In this document: one piece after another, positions 52,632 to 62,566 of the stretch
Position numbering within the stretch: position 1 is the stretch's first letter
Layout of the letters: every line of letters begins with the position of its first letter
Origin: Deltaproteobacteria bacterium
Lineage (GTDB): Bacteria; Desulfobacterota; DSM-4660; Desulfatiglandales; Desulfatiglandaceae
Reading direction: 5' to 3'
DNA: 64,000 nucleotides
Assembly (NCBI GenBank): GCA_019307815.1
Contig: JAFDIV010000005.1
Location: 1 to 64,000 of the forward strand
The notes under the pieces: generated by a model
Seen by the model: the letters and a program-made list of their open reading frames with translations, nothing else
Database searches by the model: none
Told to the model about the DNA's origin: nothing
Translations under genes and position numbers: made by a program

Positions 52632-54218
52632 ATGGCAGATGGCGAAAACAAAGGTACGCCACCTCTAGTGGAGGTATTTCGAAGCATCCCTCTGGGAAAG
52701 AAAATCAGTTTTGCCGTCGTAGCCTGCCTCCTAATAGGCGGGTTTGTGGCCTTGATGACGTGGACAAACCGGCCGGACTACCAGATCTTGTTTGCAAACC
52801 TGGAAACCTCTGATGCTGCCCAGATCGCTGACAAGTTAAGGGAAAAGCGGATCCCTTTTCTCCTGGAAGACGGGGGCCGAGCCATTTTGGTCCCGGATGA
52901 CAAGGTGTATGACCTGCGGCTGGAGTTGGCCAGCCAAGGGCTTCCCAGAGGGGGGAATGTCGGGTTTGAGGTCTTTGATAAGATGCCCTTTGGGACCACG
53001 GAATTTGTGCAGCGGCTGAAATACCAGCAGGCCTTGCAGGGAGAGCTTGCTCGCACCATTATGGATTTTGACTCTGTGGCTCAGGCCAGGGTGCATATTG
53101 TCCAGCCTGATGAGTCGCTTTTCGTGGAGCCTGAACAACAGGCAAGGGCTTCGGTAGTACTAAAGCTGAGCCAGGGAAGATCTCTTGATCGAAGACAGCT
53201 TCAAGGGATTGTGAATTTGGTGGCCTGTGCTGTCAAAAACCTGAGGCCTGAAAATGTGACAGTGGTGGATGTGGACAGGGGGCTTCTCATAGGCCCTCAT
53301 GAAGATAGCACTGTGGGGCCCATGAGCGAGGATCAGTTTGAATACAAGAGAATGCTCGAAAAGACCCTTGAAAACAGAATTCGATCCATGCTCGAACCTG
53401 TTGTGGGTCATAACAAGGTAGTAGCGAAGGTATCTGCAGAAGTGGACTTCAAACAAGTCCATATATCGGAGGAGACCTATGATCCTGATAGTGCTGTTAT
53501 CCGAAGCGAACAGCGGCAAAAGGAAAAGGCCATAGGTGGGAAAACCTTGCCTAGTGGATCTCCGGATCTCAAGTATGAAGTATATCAAACCAGTGGACAG
53601 ACTTCAGCTTCCACCAACCAGATCGAAAAAGAGAACTCGGTGATCAATTATGAAATAAACCGGGTCAATAAGCAGATAATAAGTGCAGCGGGTGATGTTA
53701 AACGGCTTTCTGCAGCCGTGATTATTGACGGCCCTTATACTGTTGAGAAGGACGAGAAGGGTAATGAAGTGAGGAAGTTTGTTCCCCGAAGCCGCAAAGA
53801 GATGAAGAACTTTGAGGAGATTGTGAAAAAGGCCATTGGTTTTAATGAAGCAAGAGGGGATCAGGTCACGATCTCTAATGTCCCCTTTGCCATTCAGAAG
53901 GAAAAGGAGATTCAGGTGGCCAGCAAATCTCCTTGGTTGGGCTACCTGAAAAAGGGGAGCAAGCCCTTTTTCAACGTGATTTTGATTTTCTTGTTCTTTT
54001 TCTTTGTGGTGCGGCCTTTCAAGAATTGGCTGAACCAGGCAAAGGAGTATGTGGGACCACAGGCACTTCCCCCTGGTAAGGAACTGCCACAACTGGCTTC
54101 CGGCGGTGAAGGTGGAAGTATAGAGGCCATTCGTAAAGAAGAGATCTTGGATATAAGTAGGGCTGAGCCAGATAAGATTGCGGAAGTTATAAGAAGATGG
54201 GTGAGAGAGGGAAGCTAA
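52632..54218 (+). CDS. fliF: Flagellar MS-ring protein FliF
   Basis: A 528-aa protein. TM1 at about 27-45, the ring-building domain with YQILFANLETSDAAQIADKLREKRIPF, then ELARTIMDFDSVAQARVHIVQPDESLF. TM2 is near residue 455 (FNVILIFLFFFFVVRPF). The C-terminal tail (about 480-528) ends in a FliG-binding region. It is preceded by a 93-base gap and GGAG. Confidence 0.95.
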   Translation: MADGENKGTPPLVEVFRSIPLGKKISFAVVACLLIGGFVALMTWTNRPDYQILFANLETSDAAQIADKLREKRIPFLLEDGGRAILVPDDKVYDLRLELASQGLPRGGNVGFEVFDKMPFGTTEFVQRLKYQQALQGELARTIMDFDSVAQARVHIVQPDESLFVEPEQQARASVVLKLSQGRSLDRRQLQGIVNLVACAVKNLRPENVTVVDVDRGLLIGPHEDSTVGPMSEDQFEYKRMLEKTLENRIRSMLEPVVGHNKVVAKVSAEVDFKQVHISEETYDPDSAVIRSEQRQKEKAIGGKTLPSGSPDLKYEVYQTSGQTSASTNQIEKENSVINYEINRVNKQIISAAGDVKRLSAAVIIDGPYTVEKDEKGNEVRKFVPRSRKEMKNFEEIVKKAIGFNEARGDQVTISNVPFAIQKEKEIQVASKSPWLGYLKKGSKPFFNVILIFLFFFFVVRPFKNWLNQAKEYVGPQALPPGKELPQLASGGEGGSIEAIRKEEILDISRAEPDKIAEVIRRWVREGS

Positions 54219-54219
54219 G

Positions 54220-55230
54220 TTGGAAGACAGAGGCAGTATTACAGGAGCAAGAAAGGCGGCCATCTTCCTGATGGTCATGGGCGAGGAATTTACGGCAAAT
54301 GTTTTCAAGCATTTGAAGGAAGATGAAATAAAGCTTATCGGTGAACAGATGACTAACCTGGGACAGGTGGATTCAGGAGTCATCTCGTCCGTGCTTAATG
54401 AATTCGTGGCCTTGCTCAGGGGTACCTCCATTATTGGGGGCTCTGGAGACAAGTTCTTTGAACGTACTGTGTCCAAGGCCCTTAACCCAAAGAAGGCCGG
54501 TACACTTATGGAAGAGCTGGGATCCACCAGGAAAGGCAATTACTTTGAAAAGCTTAAGACCTTGGCCCCTGAGATGATAGTCAATTTCATTTCCAACGAG
54601 CATCCTCAAACTATTGCACTGATTTTGGCCAACTTGAACTATCAAACAGCGGCAGAAGTGATAAAGCTTTTACCTGAAGCAATCCAGACGGAAGTGGTGG
54701 TCCGGATCGCCAAACTTGACACAGTTCCAGATGAGATCATTGACGAGATCCAAAGCGTACTTGAGCATGAGGTCTCCGGCCTAGGGGACTCAGGCCCACA
54801 AAAGATGGGTGGTATTGAGGTGGCTGCAGAAATTCTGAACCAAATCGACCGGAAGACCGAAAAAATAATCCTGGAGAAGATCGAAGAAGAGGAAGAAGAT
54901 CTTGCAGACAATATCAGACAATCCATGTTCATTTTCGAGGATCTGGCCACACTCGATGACCGATCCATCAGGGCATTGTTGAAGGAGATCAGTAATGATG
55001 AACTCATCTTGGCCCTCAAGACTGCTTCAGATACCTTGAAGGAGAAGATATTCAGCAACCTCAGTCAACGAGCTGCGGAGATGCTCAAAGAAGATATGGA
55101 AGTTATGGGACCGGTGAGGGTTAAGGAAGTGGAACAGGCGCAACGTAGTATCATCAAGACGGCCAGACGACTTGAAGAAGAAGGGAAGATAGTCTTGGGA
55201 GGAAGGGGAGGTGACGACATCATTGTCTAA
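54220..55230 (+). CDS. fliG: Flagellar rotor/switch protein FliG
   Basis: A 336-aa switch protein, probably TTG-started (GAGAGAGGAAG upstream), one base after fliF. N-domain AAIFLMVMGEEFTANVFKHLKEDEIKLIGEQMTNL, middle EHPQTIALILANL, and C-terminal domain with the charged residues that meet MotA (FEDLATLDDRSIRALLKEISNDELILALK). It links MS-ring, C-ring and stator. Confidence 0.95.
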   Translation: MEDRGSITGARKAAIFLMVMGEEFTANVFKHLKEDEIKLIGEQMTNLGQVDSGVISSVLNEFVALLRGTSIIGGSGDKFFERTVSKALNPKKAGTLMEELGSTRKGNYFEKLKTLAPEMIVNFISNEHPQTIALILANLNYQTAAEVIKLLPEAIQTEVVVRIAKLDTVPDEIIDEIQSVLEHEVSGLGDSGPQKMGGIEVAAEILNQIDRKTEKIILEKIEEEEEDLADNIRQSMFIFEDLATLDDRSIRALLKEISNDELILALKTASDTLKEKIFSNLSQRAAEMLKEDMEVMGPVRVKEVEQAQRSIIKTARRLEEEGKIVLGGRGGDDIIV

Positions 55231-55906
55231 TCTCATCAAGAGAGAACACCATGGAAGGTTAAAGATAGAGACATTTCGGGTTCAAGAGATTGAAGCCGAC
55301 CCCTTTTCCTCTAATCTGGATATCGGGGATCTAGGGGGTGGTAAGGGCCATAGGGCTGTTGGGATGGATAGGCTCTCCAAGATAGAGATGGAGGCCTATA
55401 AAAAGGGCTTTGAACAGGGCCAAAGGGATGGCTTGGCCTTGGGAGAGAAACGGATAGAAGAGGCAGTCAAGAAGCTGGAGAACCTGCTCCAGAGCCTGTC
55501 TGAACTAAAAGGGCAACTTTATAGGGAATCCGAACAGGAGATAGTAAGACTATCCATGGAGATTGCCCGTAAGATCGTGCATAGGGAACTCACAATAGAT
55601 GCCCAGGCAGTGACAAGGACTATTCAGGCCGCTATACAGTACCTGAATGATTCCACTTCTATTCGAATAATAGTAAATCCAGCAGACATGGAGAGGCTCC
55701 GTGAGGTCTTACCAGATCTGCAGGCTGGAAAAAAGATAGAGAAGATAGAAGTAACCGAGGATCCTGCTGTGGAGCAGGGCGGATGTATTCTTGAAACAGG
55801 ATTTGGAAAGATCAATGCTACCATCGAAGACCAGCTCAGTGCCATAGCGCAGGAGCTGGAAGAGGAATTGGCCAAGAGCGGTGAAGAACATGCCACTGTC
55901 TCTTAA
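55211..55906 (+). CDS. fliH: Flagellar export ATPase regulator FliH
   Basis: A 231-aa FliH. N-terminal region is variable; the middle AYKKGFEQGQRDGLALGEKRIEEAVKKLENLLQSL is the usual coiled region, followed by SMEIARKIVHRELTIDAQAVTRTIQAAIQYL. It holds FliI at the base. It starts at GTG and overlaps fliG by 20 bases; the stop overlaps fliI by 17. Confidence 0.92.
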   Translation: MTTSLSNLIKREHHGRLKIETFRVQEIEADPFSSNLDIGDLGGGKGHRAVGMDRLSKIEMEAYKKGFEQGQRDGLALGEKRIEEAVKKLENLLQSLSELKGQLYRESEQEIVRLSMEIARKIVHRELTIDAQAVTRTIQAAIQYLNDSTSIRIIVNPADMERLREVLPDLQAGKKIEKIEVTEDPAVEQGGCILETGFGKINATIEDQLSAIAQELEEELAKSGEEHATVS

Positions 55907-57224
55907 GAAGTATATCCACAAGATTCAGACGATTAATCCCATCCTTTTAGAAGGCAGGGTTACGAAGGTGGTGGGCACTGTTATCGAAGGAAACGGCCCA
56001 TCCATGCCTTTGGGAGGGATTTGCCAGATTTATCCACCACGATACGCTGGACCAGTACTTGCTGAGGTGATTGGTTTTCGAGAAGGGGCACTTTTGCTCA
56101 TGCCACTTTGTTCGTCCGATGGTATTGAACCAGGCAGTAGAATTGTTGCGAAGCGATATAAGGCAGCCGTTAACGTGGGTTTTGATATGTTGGGCAGGGT
56201 ACTAGATGGCCTGGGGGAACCTATTGATGGTGGGCCTCCCATCCGTTATTCCAAGGCAATGCCCCTATATGCCAAGCCATTGAACCCTCTAACTAGGTCT
56301 AGGATTAAGGAGCCTTTGGACGTAGGAGTAAGGGCCATCAATTCCCTGGTGACCCTTGCCAAAGGCCAGCGCGCAGCAATAATGGCAGGCTCTGGGGTCG
56401 GCAAAAGCGTCCTCCTGGGGATGATGGCCCGCTTTACCAGGGCTGACGTTAATGTCATCGCACTTATAGGAGAGCGGGGCAGAGAGGTTAAGGAATTCAT
56501 AGAAAGAGATCTTGGTGAGGAGGGGCTCAAGCGGTCTGTGGTGGTTGTGGCCACATCTGATACTTCACCTCTTATCCGAATGAGGGGGGCGTATCTGGCT
56601 ACAGCCATAGCGGAGTTTTTCAGGGATAATGGCAAGGACGTACTTCTTATGATGGATTCCATAACCCGGTTTGCTATGGCCGCCAGAGAGGTGGGGCTGG
56701 CCTCAGGAGAGCCGCCCAGTAATAAGGCCTATCCTCCCAGCACTTTTGCCCATTTGCCCAAGCTGTTGGAGAGGGCCGGAACCAATGGGCGAAGGGGGTC
56801 CATTACTGGATTATATACTGTTCTTGTGGAAGGCGATGACATGAATGAGCCCATTGCTGATGCAGTCCGTTCCATTGTGGATGGACATATTGTCTTGGAT
56901 AGAACGCTGGCCTCAAGGGGGCATTATCCGGCTATAGATGTCTTGAAGAGCGTAAGCCGGCTTATGACAGAGGTAGTGGACCAGAGCCTTGTAGAATACT
57001 GCAACCGCTTTCGAGCGGTGTTGGCCGATTATGCAAAGATAGAGGATTTGGTCAATCTTGGGGCGTACAAGAAGGGTAATAACAAGAAGGCAGACTATGC
57101 AGTTGAAATGATAGACAGATTAAATGCGTTCCTGAGGCAAGATGTTACTGCGCGCTCAACCATGGAGGAGGGCTTTAAGGCCCTAAAGGAGCTTTTTGCG
57201 TCATCGCATGAAGCTGCAGCGTGA
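55890..57224 (+). CDS. fliI: Flagellar export ATPase FliI
   Basis: A 444-aa F1-beta-like ATPase. Walker A GSGVGKSVL (about 165-173), Walker B VLLMMDSITRFAMA, and the GERGREVKEFIERDLGEEGL and GDDMNEPIADA motifs. It energises the export gate with FliH and FliJ. The ATG at 55890 is preferred over GTG at 55881, as no good RBS is seen upstream of the latter. Confidence 0.96.
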   Translation: MPLSLKKYIHKIQTINPILLEGRVTKVVGTVIEGNGPSMPLGGICQIYPPRYAGPVLAEVIGFREGALLLMPLCSSDGIEPGSRIVAKRYKAAVNVGFDMLGRVLDGLGEPIDGGPPIRYSKAMPLYAKPLNPLTRSRIKEPLDVGVRAINSLVTLAKGQRAAIMAGSGVGKSVLLGMMARFTRADVNVIALIGERGREVKEFIERDLGEEGLKRSVVVVATSDTSPLIRMRGAYLATAIAEFFRDNGKDVLLMMDSITRFAMAAREVGLASGEPPSNKAYPPSTFAHLPKLLERAGTNGRRGSITGLYTVLVEGDDMNEPIADAVRSIVDGHIVLDRTLASRGHYPAIDVLKSVSRLMTEVVDQSLVEYCNRFRAVLADYAKIEDLVNLGAYKKGNNKKADYAVEMIDRLNAFLRQDVTARSTMEEGFKALKELFASSHEAAA

Positions 57225-57232
57225 GGTCAGCG

Positions 57233-57676
57233 ATGGGGTTTCAATTCAGATACGAGAGCCTGTTGAACTATCGGAGACACCTTAAGGACATGGCCCAGGT
57301 GGAGCTGGCTAGATCCTTGGAACAACTGGCCCTTGCAAAAGAGGCCCTGGGTGAACTAACACATGAGTACTCGAAGGTATCTACGACGTTACATAAAAAC
57401 CTCCAGCAACGCATCCGGGCCCATGAGCTGCGCAACTATGCAGACTATCTTGCTAGGTTGAAACAGGATATCACCCAGAAGGCATTGGAAGTGGCTGAAT
57501 GGGAAGATGTGGTGGAGCAGAAAAGAAAAAGGTTGCTAGAAAAGGACAAGGATTGGAAGATCATTGATAAATTGAAGGATAAGGATTTTCAAAGATGGCA
57601 GACAGACAGGCGGTCAAAAGAACAAAAGGCCTTGGAGGAAATGGCCATCCTACGGCACGGAAGGCGATTCGTTTAG
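57233..57676 (+). CDS. fliJ: Flagellar export protein FliJ
   Basis: A 147-aa coiled-coil protein: FQFRYESLLNYRRHLKDMAQVELARSLEQLALAKEAL at the start and long heptad helices to the end. It fits FliJ in place and length. The GAGG at 57223 precedes the ATG at 57233; an upstream GTG at 57221 is also possible. Confidence 0.88.
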   Translation: MGFQFRYESLLNYRRHLKDMAQVELARSLEQLALAKEALGELTHEYSKVSTTLHKNLQQRIRAHELRNYADYLARLKQDITQKALEVAEWEDVVEQKRKRLLEKDKDWKIIDKLKDKDFQRWQTDRRSKEQKALEEMAILRHGRRFV

Positions 57677-58218
57677 GAAGAAAGGGCTCTTTTTTCCTAT
57701 TGATGCTCTTTTTGGCTGCAGTGGTTTTGGGCAAGATTGTCTTGAGCAGTCTGTATATCAATTCAAGATATATGAGCGGGGAGGCTCTGGCAAAGCAAGA
57801 AGAAGCACCATCGGTTTCTGTGCCCCTGGTCTCTGAGAAGAGTCTCAGAGAAAGAGAAATTGAGCTAAGGGCCAAGGAGAAAGAACTAGCAAAGAAGAAA
57901 AAGGAATACCTTGCACTTAAGGAGGAGGCCGAAGCCAAGATGGCCGAACTCAACGAGCTTCAGCTCAAACTGGCCAATTATGCAAAGAAATTGGCCGAGA
58001 GGGAAAAGGCCCTAAAGGACGCAAAGATGGCCCATTTGGTTTCCCTTTACACGGCTATGGAGCCTGCTAAGGCTGCAGCTATCATGGAAAAACTCAAGAT
58101 GGAGACCGTGGTTAAGATCCTTAGAAATATGAAAGGAAAGGCTGCAGGGAAGATTGTGGCCATGATGAGCCCGGAAAAAGGGGCTCGTATAAGCGAGGAA
58201 CTGTCCCGAGAGGAATGA
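57595..58218 (+). CDS. MotE-like flagellar membrane protein
   Basis: A 207-aa protein that begins 82 bases inside fliJ in another frame. TM at about 30-55 (GSFFLLMLFLAAVVLGKIVL), a long coiled coil (80-150), and a C-terminal domain (about 155-200) related to the MgtE N-domain: LYTAMEPAKAAAIMEKLKMETVVKILRNMKGKAAGKIVAMMSPEKGARI. The pattern is that of MotE-type proteins placed near fliJ in many operons. AAGGA precedes the ATG; no other plausible start exists. Confidence 0.75.
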   Translation: MADRQAVKRTKGLGGNGHPTARKAIRLGRKGSFFLLMLFLAAVVLGKIVLSSLYINSRYMSGEALAKQEEAPSVSVPLVSEKSLREREIELRAKEKELAKKKKEYLALKEEAEAKMAELNELQLKLANYAKKLAEREKALKDAKMAHLVSLYTAMEPAKAAAIMEKLKMETVVKILRNMKGKAAGKIVAMMSPEKGARISEELSREE

Positions 58219-58473
58219 TTATATCGGCCTCTGGCCCCATATTTCACATATCACGCACGCCTATTGCTTCTTGCTCCTACAAGTGCACTCCCATCATTCC
58301 CGAAAACCCAAAATAGTTCCAATCACCGGTATTCCGTAAGGGGTTACCTTTGTGCTCCCGCCAAAGACGGTTAAACCTTGGACCTTTATCCTTGTTTTGA
58401 ACATCCCGCTACCCTGCTTTATCTAAAAAAGCCCATACCCTTAGCTGCAACTAGATCCAATTATGATAGGCAT

Positions 58474-58490
58474 GGGGAAAATTTTTCCCC
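58474..58490. terminator. GGGGAAAATTTTTCCCC palindrome
   Basis: Near-perfect palindrome 256 bases past the motE-like stop. It may be a terminator of the flgB operon or a protein-binding site. No long T-run follows it. Confidence 0.35.
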
Positions 58491-58604
58491 TCCCTTGGGC
58501 GAAGGGGCATATTTTTCCTTTGCTATGGGACCAAATCTTGGACAGATTTTAGGGGTATAAGGTTAACTATTTGATATTGCATAGAAAAATACCAAGCGCC
58601 ATTG

Positions 58605-58620
58605 TGGCATGGGGCTTGCT
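58605..58620 (+). promoter_or_regulatory. Sigma-54 promoter of the fliK operon
   Basis: TGGCATGGGGCTTGCT. GG at 58606 and GC at 58618 are 10 bases apart, with both elements near consensus. It lies 41 bases upstream of the fliK start. Confidence 0.85.
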
Positions 58621-58660
58621 CGACAAAACGGGCAGCATAAAGCATTAACGAGGTAAGGCA

Positions 58661-60340
58661 ATGACAGGGAATGTCTTATTGAACCTTTTCCAAGATCTTT
58701 CAGGGCCAGCCTTTGACACCCAAACATCCGAGGGCACACAGATCCGTAAAAGGCTGTTTCAAGATCTTTTTAAAAAACTGATTGCTGGTGAGCATGAGAA
58801 AAATAAGGCCGCGATGGTGGCTCCTCGGAATTGTCAGACGAGAAAAGGGCACAGGCGTGAAGATCTGATGGCAATGCTTATGGAAGTTGGAAGGCTGTTT
58901 CCAAATCCCATAAAGATTCCCTCTGCCTCAGGTAATACCTTGAGAACCCTATTGGAAGGATTGGGGCTTAAGGCAAAGGATGTGACTGCTGCCATTGCCA
59001 AGGCCACGGACAAGGAAGGCTACATTCATTTGGACAAGCTAGGCCGCCTGCTCCAAATACTCACAAAGGGCGCTCCTAAGGCCCAGGCAGGGTTGGCCAT
59101 GGACAGAAGCCAACTGCCACAACTTGCCCTTGTGTTTATGAGGCTGGGTTCAGAGCCTGGGAAGGTAAGGGAGGTTATCGAGAAATATGCCAACGGCAAA
59201 TCGGTATTAGGGGCTGAGCGGATTGTGGCAATGATGAACCATTTGTTTCCGGGTCTGGAGATAGATGTGGCCGATGGCGTTCATCTGCTCCATAAACTTG
59301 GCTTTTCATTGGCTCCCCAAGGATTGGATGAACTGTTAAAGGATCCAAGGATTAGTAAGACATGGGCTGCGCTTGTTGATGAAAATGATAAGGCCGCCAA
59401 TACCCAGGCCGTGAAAAAATTCCTGGCACAACTGTTAAGGGAAAAAGGGCTTTTGCCGGAAAAGATCAAGGAAATTTTGGAAAGCATCCATGTCAAGGAC
59501 CTAAAACCCGAGGCCATGTCAGCCAGCAAGAATCCCAATGTTTCCCCCAAAAAGGTGGAAGACCTTGCTTCCAAGGTGGTCTTTGAAACAAGGGACAATA
59601 CTCATCTGTCCAGGCTTAGGGATCGAATTTTGGCTGGGTTAAAGGTTGACTCTGGTGAGCAATGGGACAGACTGACCAAAGGATTTGCTGAAGTAGTTAA
59701 AAACTTGAAGGAGATCCAGTCCAAGGGTGAGATTCCAGAGCTTGTGCGTGGTTTGTCGGAGTCTCAAGAAGCACATTTAAAAGAGGTGGCTCTTTTAGTG
59801 GACCAAAAACGACGCCTCTTAAGGGAAAAGGAAGCTTCGGTGCTTGGTGTCTTTGAAAAGGTGATGGGTGAGCAAGGCAAGAGGATTGTGGGCCCAATGG
59901 GAATGCGTTTTTTGCCCTTGGAGACGTGGAGCAAGGTGGTTGAGCATCTTCAATGGATGATTAAGGCTGGACAGCAAGAAAGTAGATTACTGCTTCACCC
60001 TCCGGAACTGGGACATATGGATCTGAAGGTTATGGTCAAACATGGGCATATCCAGGTCCAGTTAGCTACGGAACAGCATTGGGTCAAAGAGGTGGTGGAG
60101 GCAGACCTTAATGCCTTGAGACATCAATTAACACAGATGGGCTTTGTGGTGGATAAGCTTGAGGTTATGGTGGGGTTGGGAAACAGTGGCTTTCAGGGCA
60201 CTGCCTATAGGGAAGGAGGGACGGACGGCTCGTCGTTTGGATCTCGACAGAGTTCGGTATCAGAGGAGGGATTTCAGGGCAGGGAACCTGATAATATTTC
60301 GGTCTTTCGGGATGAGTGCCAGGTAAATATCCTTGTGTAG
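58661..60340 (+). CDS. fliK: Flagellar hook-length control protein FliK
   Basis: A 559-aa FliK. The N-terminal two-thirds is variable. The C-terminal Flg_hook domain (about 420-510) has WSKVVEHLQWMIKAGQQESRLLLHPPELGHMDLKVMVKHGHIQVQLA, then LRHQLTQMGFVVDKLEVMVG. Secretion-switch role. It is the first gene of a sigma-54 operon with flgD and flgE. Confidence 0.9.
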   Translation: MTGNVLLNLFQDLSGPAFDTQTSEGTQIRKRLFQDLFKKLIAGEHEKNKAAMVAPRNCQTRKGHRREDLMAMLMEVGRLFPNPIKIPSASGNTLRTLLEGLGLKAKDVTAAIAKATDKEGYIHLDKLGRLLQILTKGAPKAQAGLAMDRSQLPQLALVFMRLGSEPGKVREVIEKYANGKSVLGAERIVAMMNHLFPGLEIDVADGVHLLHKLGFSLAPQGLDELLKDPRISKTWAALVDENDKAANTQAVKKFLAQLLREKGLLPEKIKEILESIHVKDLKPEAMSASKNPNVSPKKVEDLASKVVFETRDNTHLSRLRDRILAGLKVDSGEQWDRLTKGFAEVVKNLKEIQSKGEIPELVRGLSESQEAHLKEVALLVDQKRRLLREKEASVLGVFEKVMGEQGKRIVGPMGMRFLPLETWSKVVEHLQWMIKAGQQESRLLLHPPELGHMDLKVMVKHGHIQVQLATEQHWVKEVVEADLNALRHQLTQMGFVVDKLEVMVGLGNSGFQGTAYREGGTDGSSFGSRQSSVSEEGFQGREPDNISVFRDECQVNILV

Positions 60341-60361
60341 GAGATCAAAGGAGGCCTAACC

Positions 60362-61042
60362 ATGATAGGGCAGATTCAGAGCACAGCAATGCAGGGCACT
60401 GACCATAGCACTGGTAAGACAGACCAGGGACGGTCAAAACTAGGGCGAGATGATTTTCTCAAGATTTTTATCACCCAATTGCAGTACCAGGATCCCTTGA
60501 ATCCAATGGAAGGGACTGAATTTACTGCTCAGCTTGCTCAGTTCAGCAGCCTGGAACAGCTTTTTAACCTCAATGAGGAGCTTAAACAGATCAGAGACAT
60601 TCAGGCTGGAGAAAACCGCTTTCAGGCGCTCAGTTTGATAGGAAAGGAGATTGTGGCTGACGGCGATAAACTTGCCCTCAAAGAGGAGGGAGATGCCACA
60701 GGTGCTTTTGAGCTCCGTGGCTCGGCCGACTGTACTGTGGTTATTGAGGATGGATCGGGAAACCTTGTGAGGAAGATCCCGTTGGGACACCTGGAAAAGG
60801 GTCGGCACACCTTCCAATGGGATGGTAGAGACGAGACCGGCGCCCGGATGGGGCCAGGGTCCTATCGCTTTAGCATACTGGCGTTGGATGAGACAGGGCA
60901 AGCGGTCTCAGTGGATACCTATATCTCAGGCCTGGTTAGCCGCGTAAGCATGGATGGTAATTCCCCGATCTTGTATGTAGGGGATATCCCAGTGGAATTA
61001 TCCCAGGTCACTGAGGTAAAGGTGGCCTCGACACAGGATTAG
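60362..61042 (+). CDS. flgD: Flagellar hook-capping protein FlgD
   Basis: A 226-aa hook scaffold. N-terminal LGRDDFLKIFITQLQYQDPLNPMEGTEFTAQLAQFSSLEQL is the FlgD signature, followed by GKEIVADG and the FlgD Ig-like/tudor region (VVIEDGSGNLVRKIPLGHLEKGRHTFQWDGRDETGA). Just downstream of fliK; GGAGG precedes the ATG. Confidence 0.95.
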   Translation: MIGQIQSTAMQGTDHSTGKTDQGRSKLGRDDFLKIFITQLQYQDPLNPMEGTEFTAQLAQFSSLEQLFNLNEELKQIRDIQAGENRFQALSLIGKEIVADGDKLALKEEGDATGAFELRGSADCTVVIEDGSGNLVRKIPLGHLEKGRHTFQWDGRDETGARMGPGSYRFSILALDETGQAVSVDTYISGLVSRVSMDGNSPILYVGDIPVELSQVTEVKVASTQD

Positions 61043-61106
61043 GTGGTCATTTCTATCAAGATATTAGAAACATAAACCATATGAGGTAAAAGAGGAGGTA
61101 AAGAAA

Positions 61107-62516
61107 ATGGCACTGTCAAGCGCACTTTTTTCAGGTATCAGCGGGCTGACTACTCTAGGCAATGCAATGCAGATCATTGGTGATAACATTGCAAATGTCA
61201 ACACAATAGGCTTTAAGGGTAGTACCTTTACATTCCAAGATCTGCTGAGCCAATCAATCTCTACTCAATCGGGCACTGCACAGGTGGGCCGGGGTACAGC
61301 ACTAGGAGACATTTATGCCACCTTTGAGCAAGGTTCCTTCGAGTCTACGGGAAATACCACGGATTTGGCCATTGGTGGAGATGGATTCTTTGTGTTGAGG
61401 GAATCGGGGAGTCAGAATTTGTTCTATAGCCGTGCGGGAAATTTCCGTTTTGATAAGGACGGCTATCTAACCAACCCCGAAGGCTATGTAGTACAAGGTT
61501 GGGCATTAGATGAAAATGGGCAAGATGTGGGGTCCATTACTGATATTGTCCTAGATTCTTTCACGAGCCCGCCCCAGGCCAGCACTCAAATCACAGTTAT
61601 CACGAATCTCTCATCTCAGGCAAGCAACAATGTCAATGACCTGTCCAATGCGTGGGATGGAGACAATACCTCGGGCAACTACATCTCTGACGGTTCTTAT
61701 GAGTATCAAAGTACTGTAAAGGTTTACGATTCCCTAGGCAGTACTCATGACATCACCATTTACTATGATCCAGATCACACTACTGCAAATCAATGGGAAT
61801 TCATTATTACCTGTAACCCATCAGAAGATGCTAGGACCGGTGCAACGGGCAATGATCTAGGGCTCCTGGCTAGGGGAACCATCACGTTTAACAGTAGTTC
61901 GGGAACTATTCAGGATCTGAGTATGGAGACCAATGACGGGCAAGGCAACTGGTCCAATGCCCCCATCAGTTCAAACGGCTATTATCTTTTTTCACCCACG
62001 TTTATCACCGGGACGCCCATGAGCGTGGAGTTCAACATCGGCACTAGAGATGCCAATGGTGGCGTTGGCACGCCGAGCTGGGCCAATGATTCCCTTACAA
62101 CCACACAATTTGCCACTGCATCCACCACTACCTTCCAATCTGCAGACGGCTATGGTGCTGGGGACTTGCAGGGTGTGGATGTGGATGTGGATGGTGTGAT
62201 AACAGGGGTTTATTCAAACGGCCAGCTTATCCCTCTTTACCGCGTGGCCCTTGCCAAATTTCAGAATGTACAGGGCTTAAGGAAGGAAGGCGGGAATCTT
62301 TACCGGGAAACCCGGGAAAGTGGCGATGCCATTACAAACAGGCCCGGAACCAATGGCCTGGGAAGCATTGCTCCCAATTCCTTGGAGCAGTCTAATGTGG
62401 ATATTGCCAATGAATTTGTCAAAATGATAACCACACAGAGGGGGTTCCAGGCCAATTCCAAGATTATTACGGTCACTGACCAAATGTTGGCAGAACTTAT
62501 CAACCTAAAGCGTTAA
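61107..62516 (+). CDS. flgE: Flagellar hook protein FlgE
   Basis: A 469-aa hook protein. N-terminal SALFSGISGLTTLGNAMQIIGDNIANVNTIGFKGSTFTFQDLLSQ is the hook-basal body rod motif; the C-terminal EFVKMITTQRGFQANSKIITVTDQMLAELINLKR closes the family. It carries an inserted beta-rich middle (D1/D2 region) with a TxGNTTDLAIGGDGFFV motif. AAAGAGGAGG precedes the ATG. Confidence 0.95.
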   Translation: MALSSALFSGISGLTTLGNAMQIIGDNIANVNTIGFKGSTFTFQDLLSQSISTQSGTAQVGRGTALGDIYATFEQGSFESTGNTTDLAIGGDGFFVLRESGSQNLFYSRAGNFRFDKDGYLTNPEGYVVQGWALDENGQDVGSITDIVLDSFTSPPQASTQITVITNLSSQASNNVNDLSNAWDGDNTSGNYISDGSYEYQSTVKVYDSLGSTHDITIYYDPDHTTANQWEFIITCNPSEDARTGATGNDLGLLARGTITFNSSSGTIQDLSMETNDGQGNWSNAPISSNGYYLFSPTFITGTPMSVEFNIGTRDANGGVGTPSWANDSLTTTQFATASTTTFQSADGYGAGDLQGVDVDVDGVITGVYSNGQLIPLYRVALAKFQNVQGLRKEGGNLYRETRESGDAITNRPGTNGLGSIAPNSLEQSNVDIANEFVKMITTQRGFQANSKIITVTDQMLAELINLKR

Positions 62517-62548
62517 CCTAGGTTGAGCGGTTCAACATTTACCACATG

Positions 62549-62563
62549 CCCGCCTTTGGCGGG
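62549..62563 (+). terminator. GC-rich hairpin after flgE
   Basis: CCCGCC-TTT-GGCGGG, 33 bases past the flgE stop. It can form a strong stem, but no T-run follows, so Rho-independent function is uncertain. Confidence 0.4.
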
Positions 62564-62566
62564 TTC

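Larger units (their letters stand above)
58219..58660. other. 442-base intergenic region before fliK
   Basis: It separates two flagellar operons. It contains a palindrome at 58474-58490 (possible terminator) and a strong sigma-54 promoter at 58605-58620. I did not see a GTCA-N6-TGAC repeat here. Confidence 0.5.
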
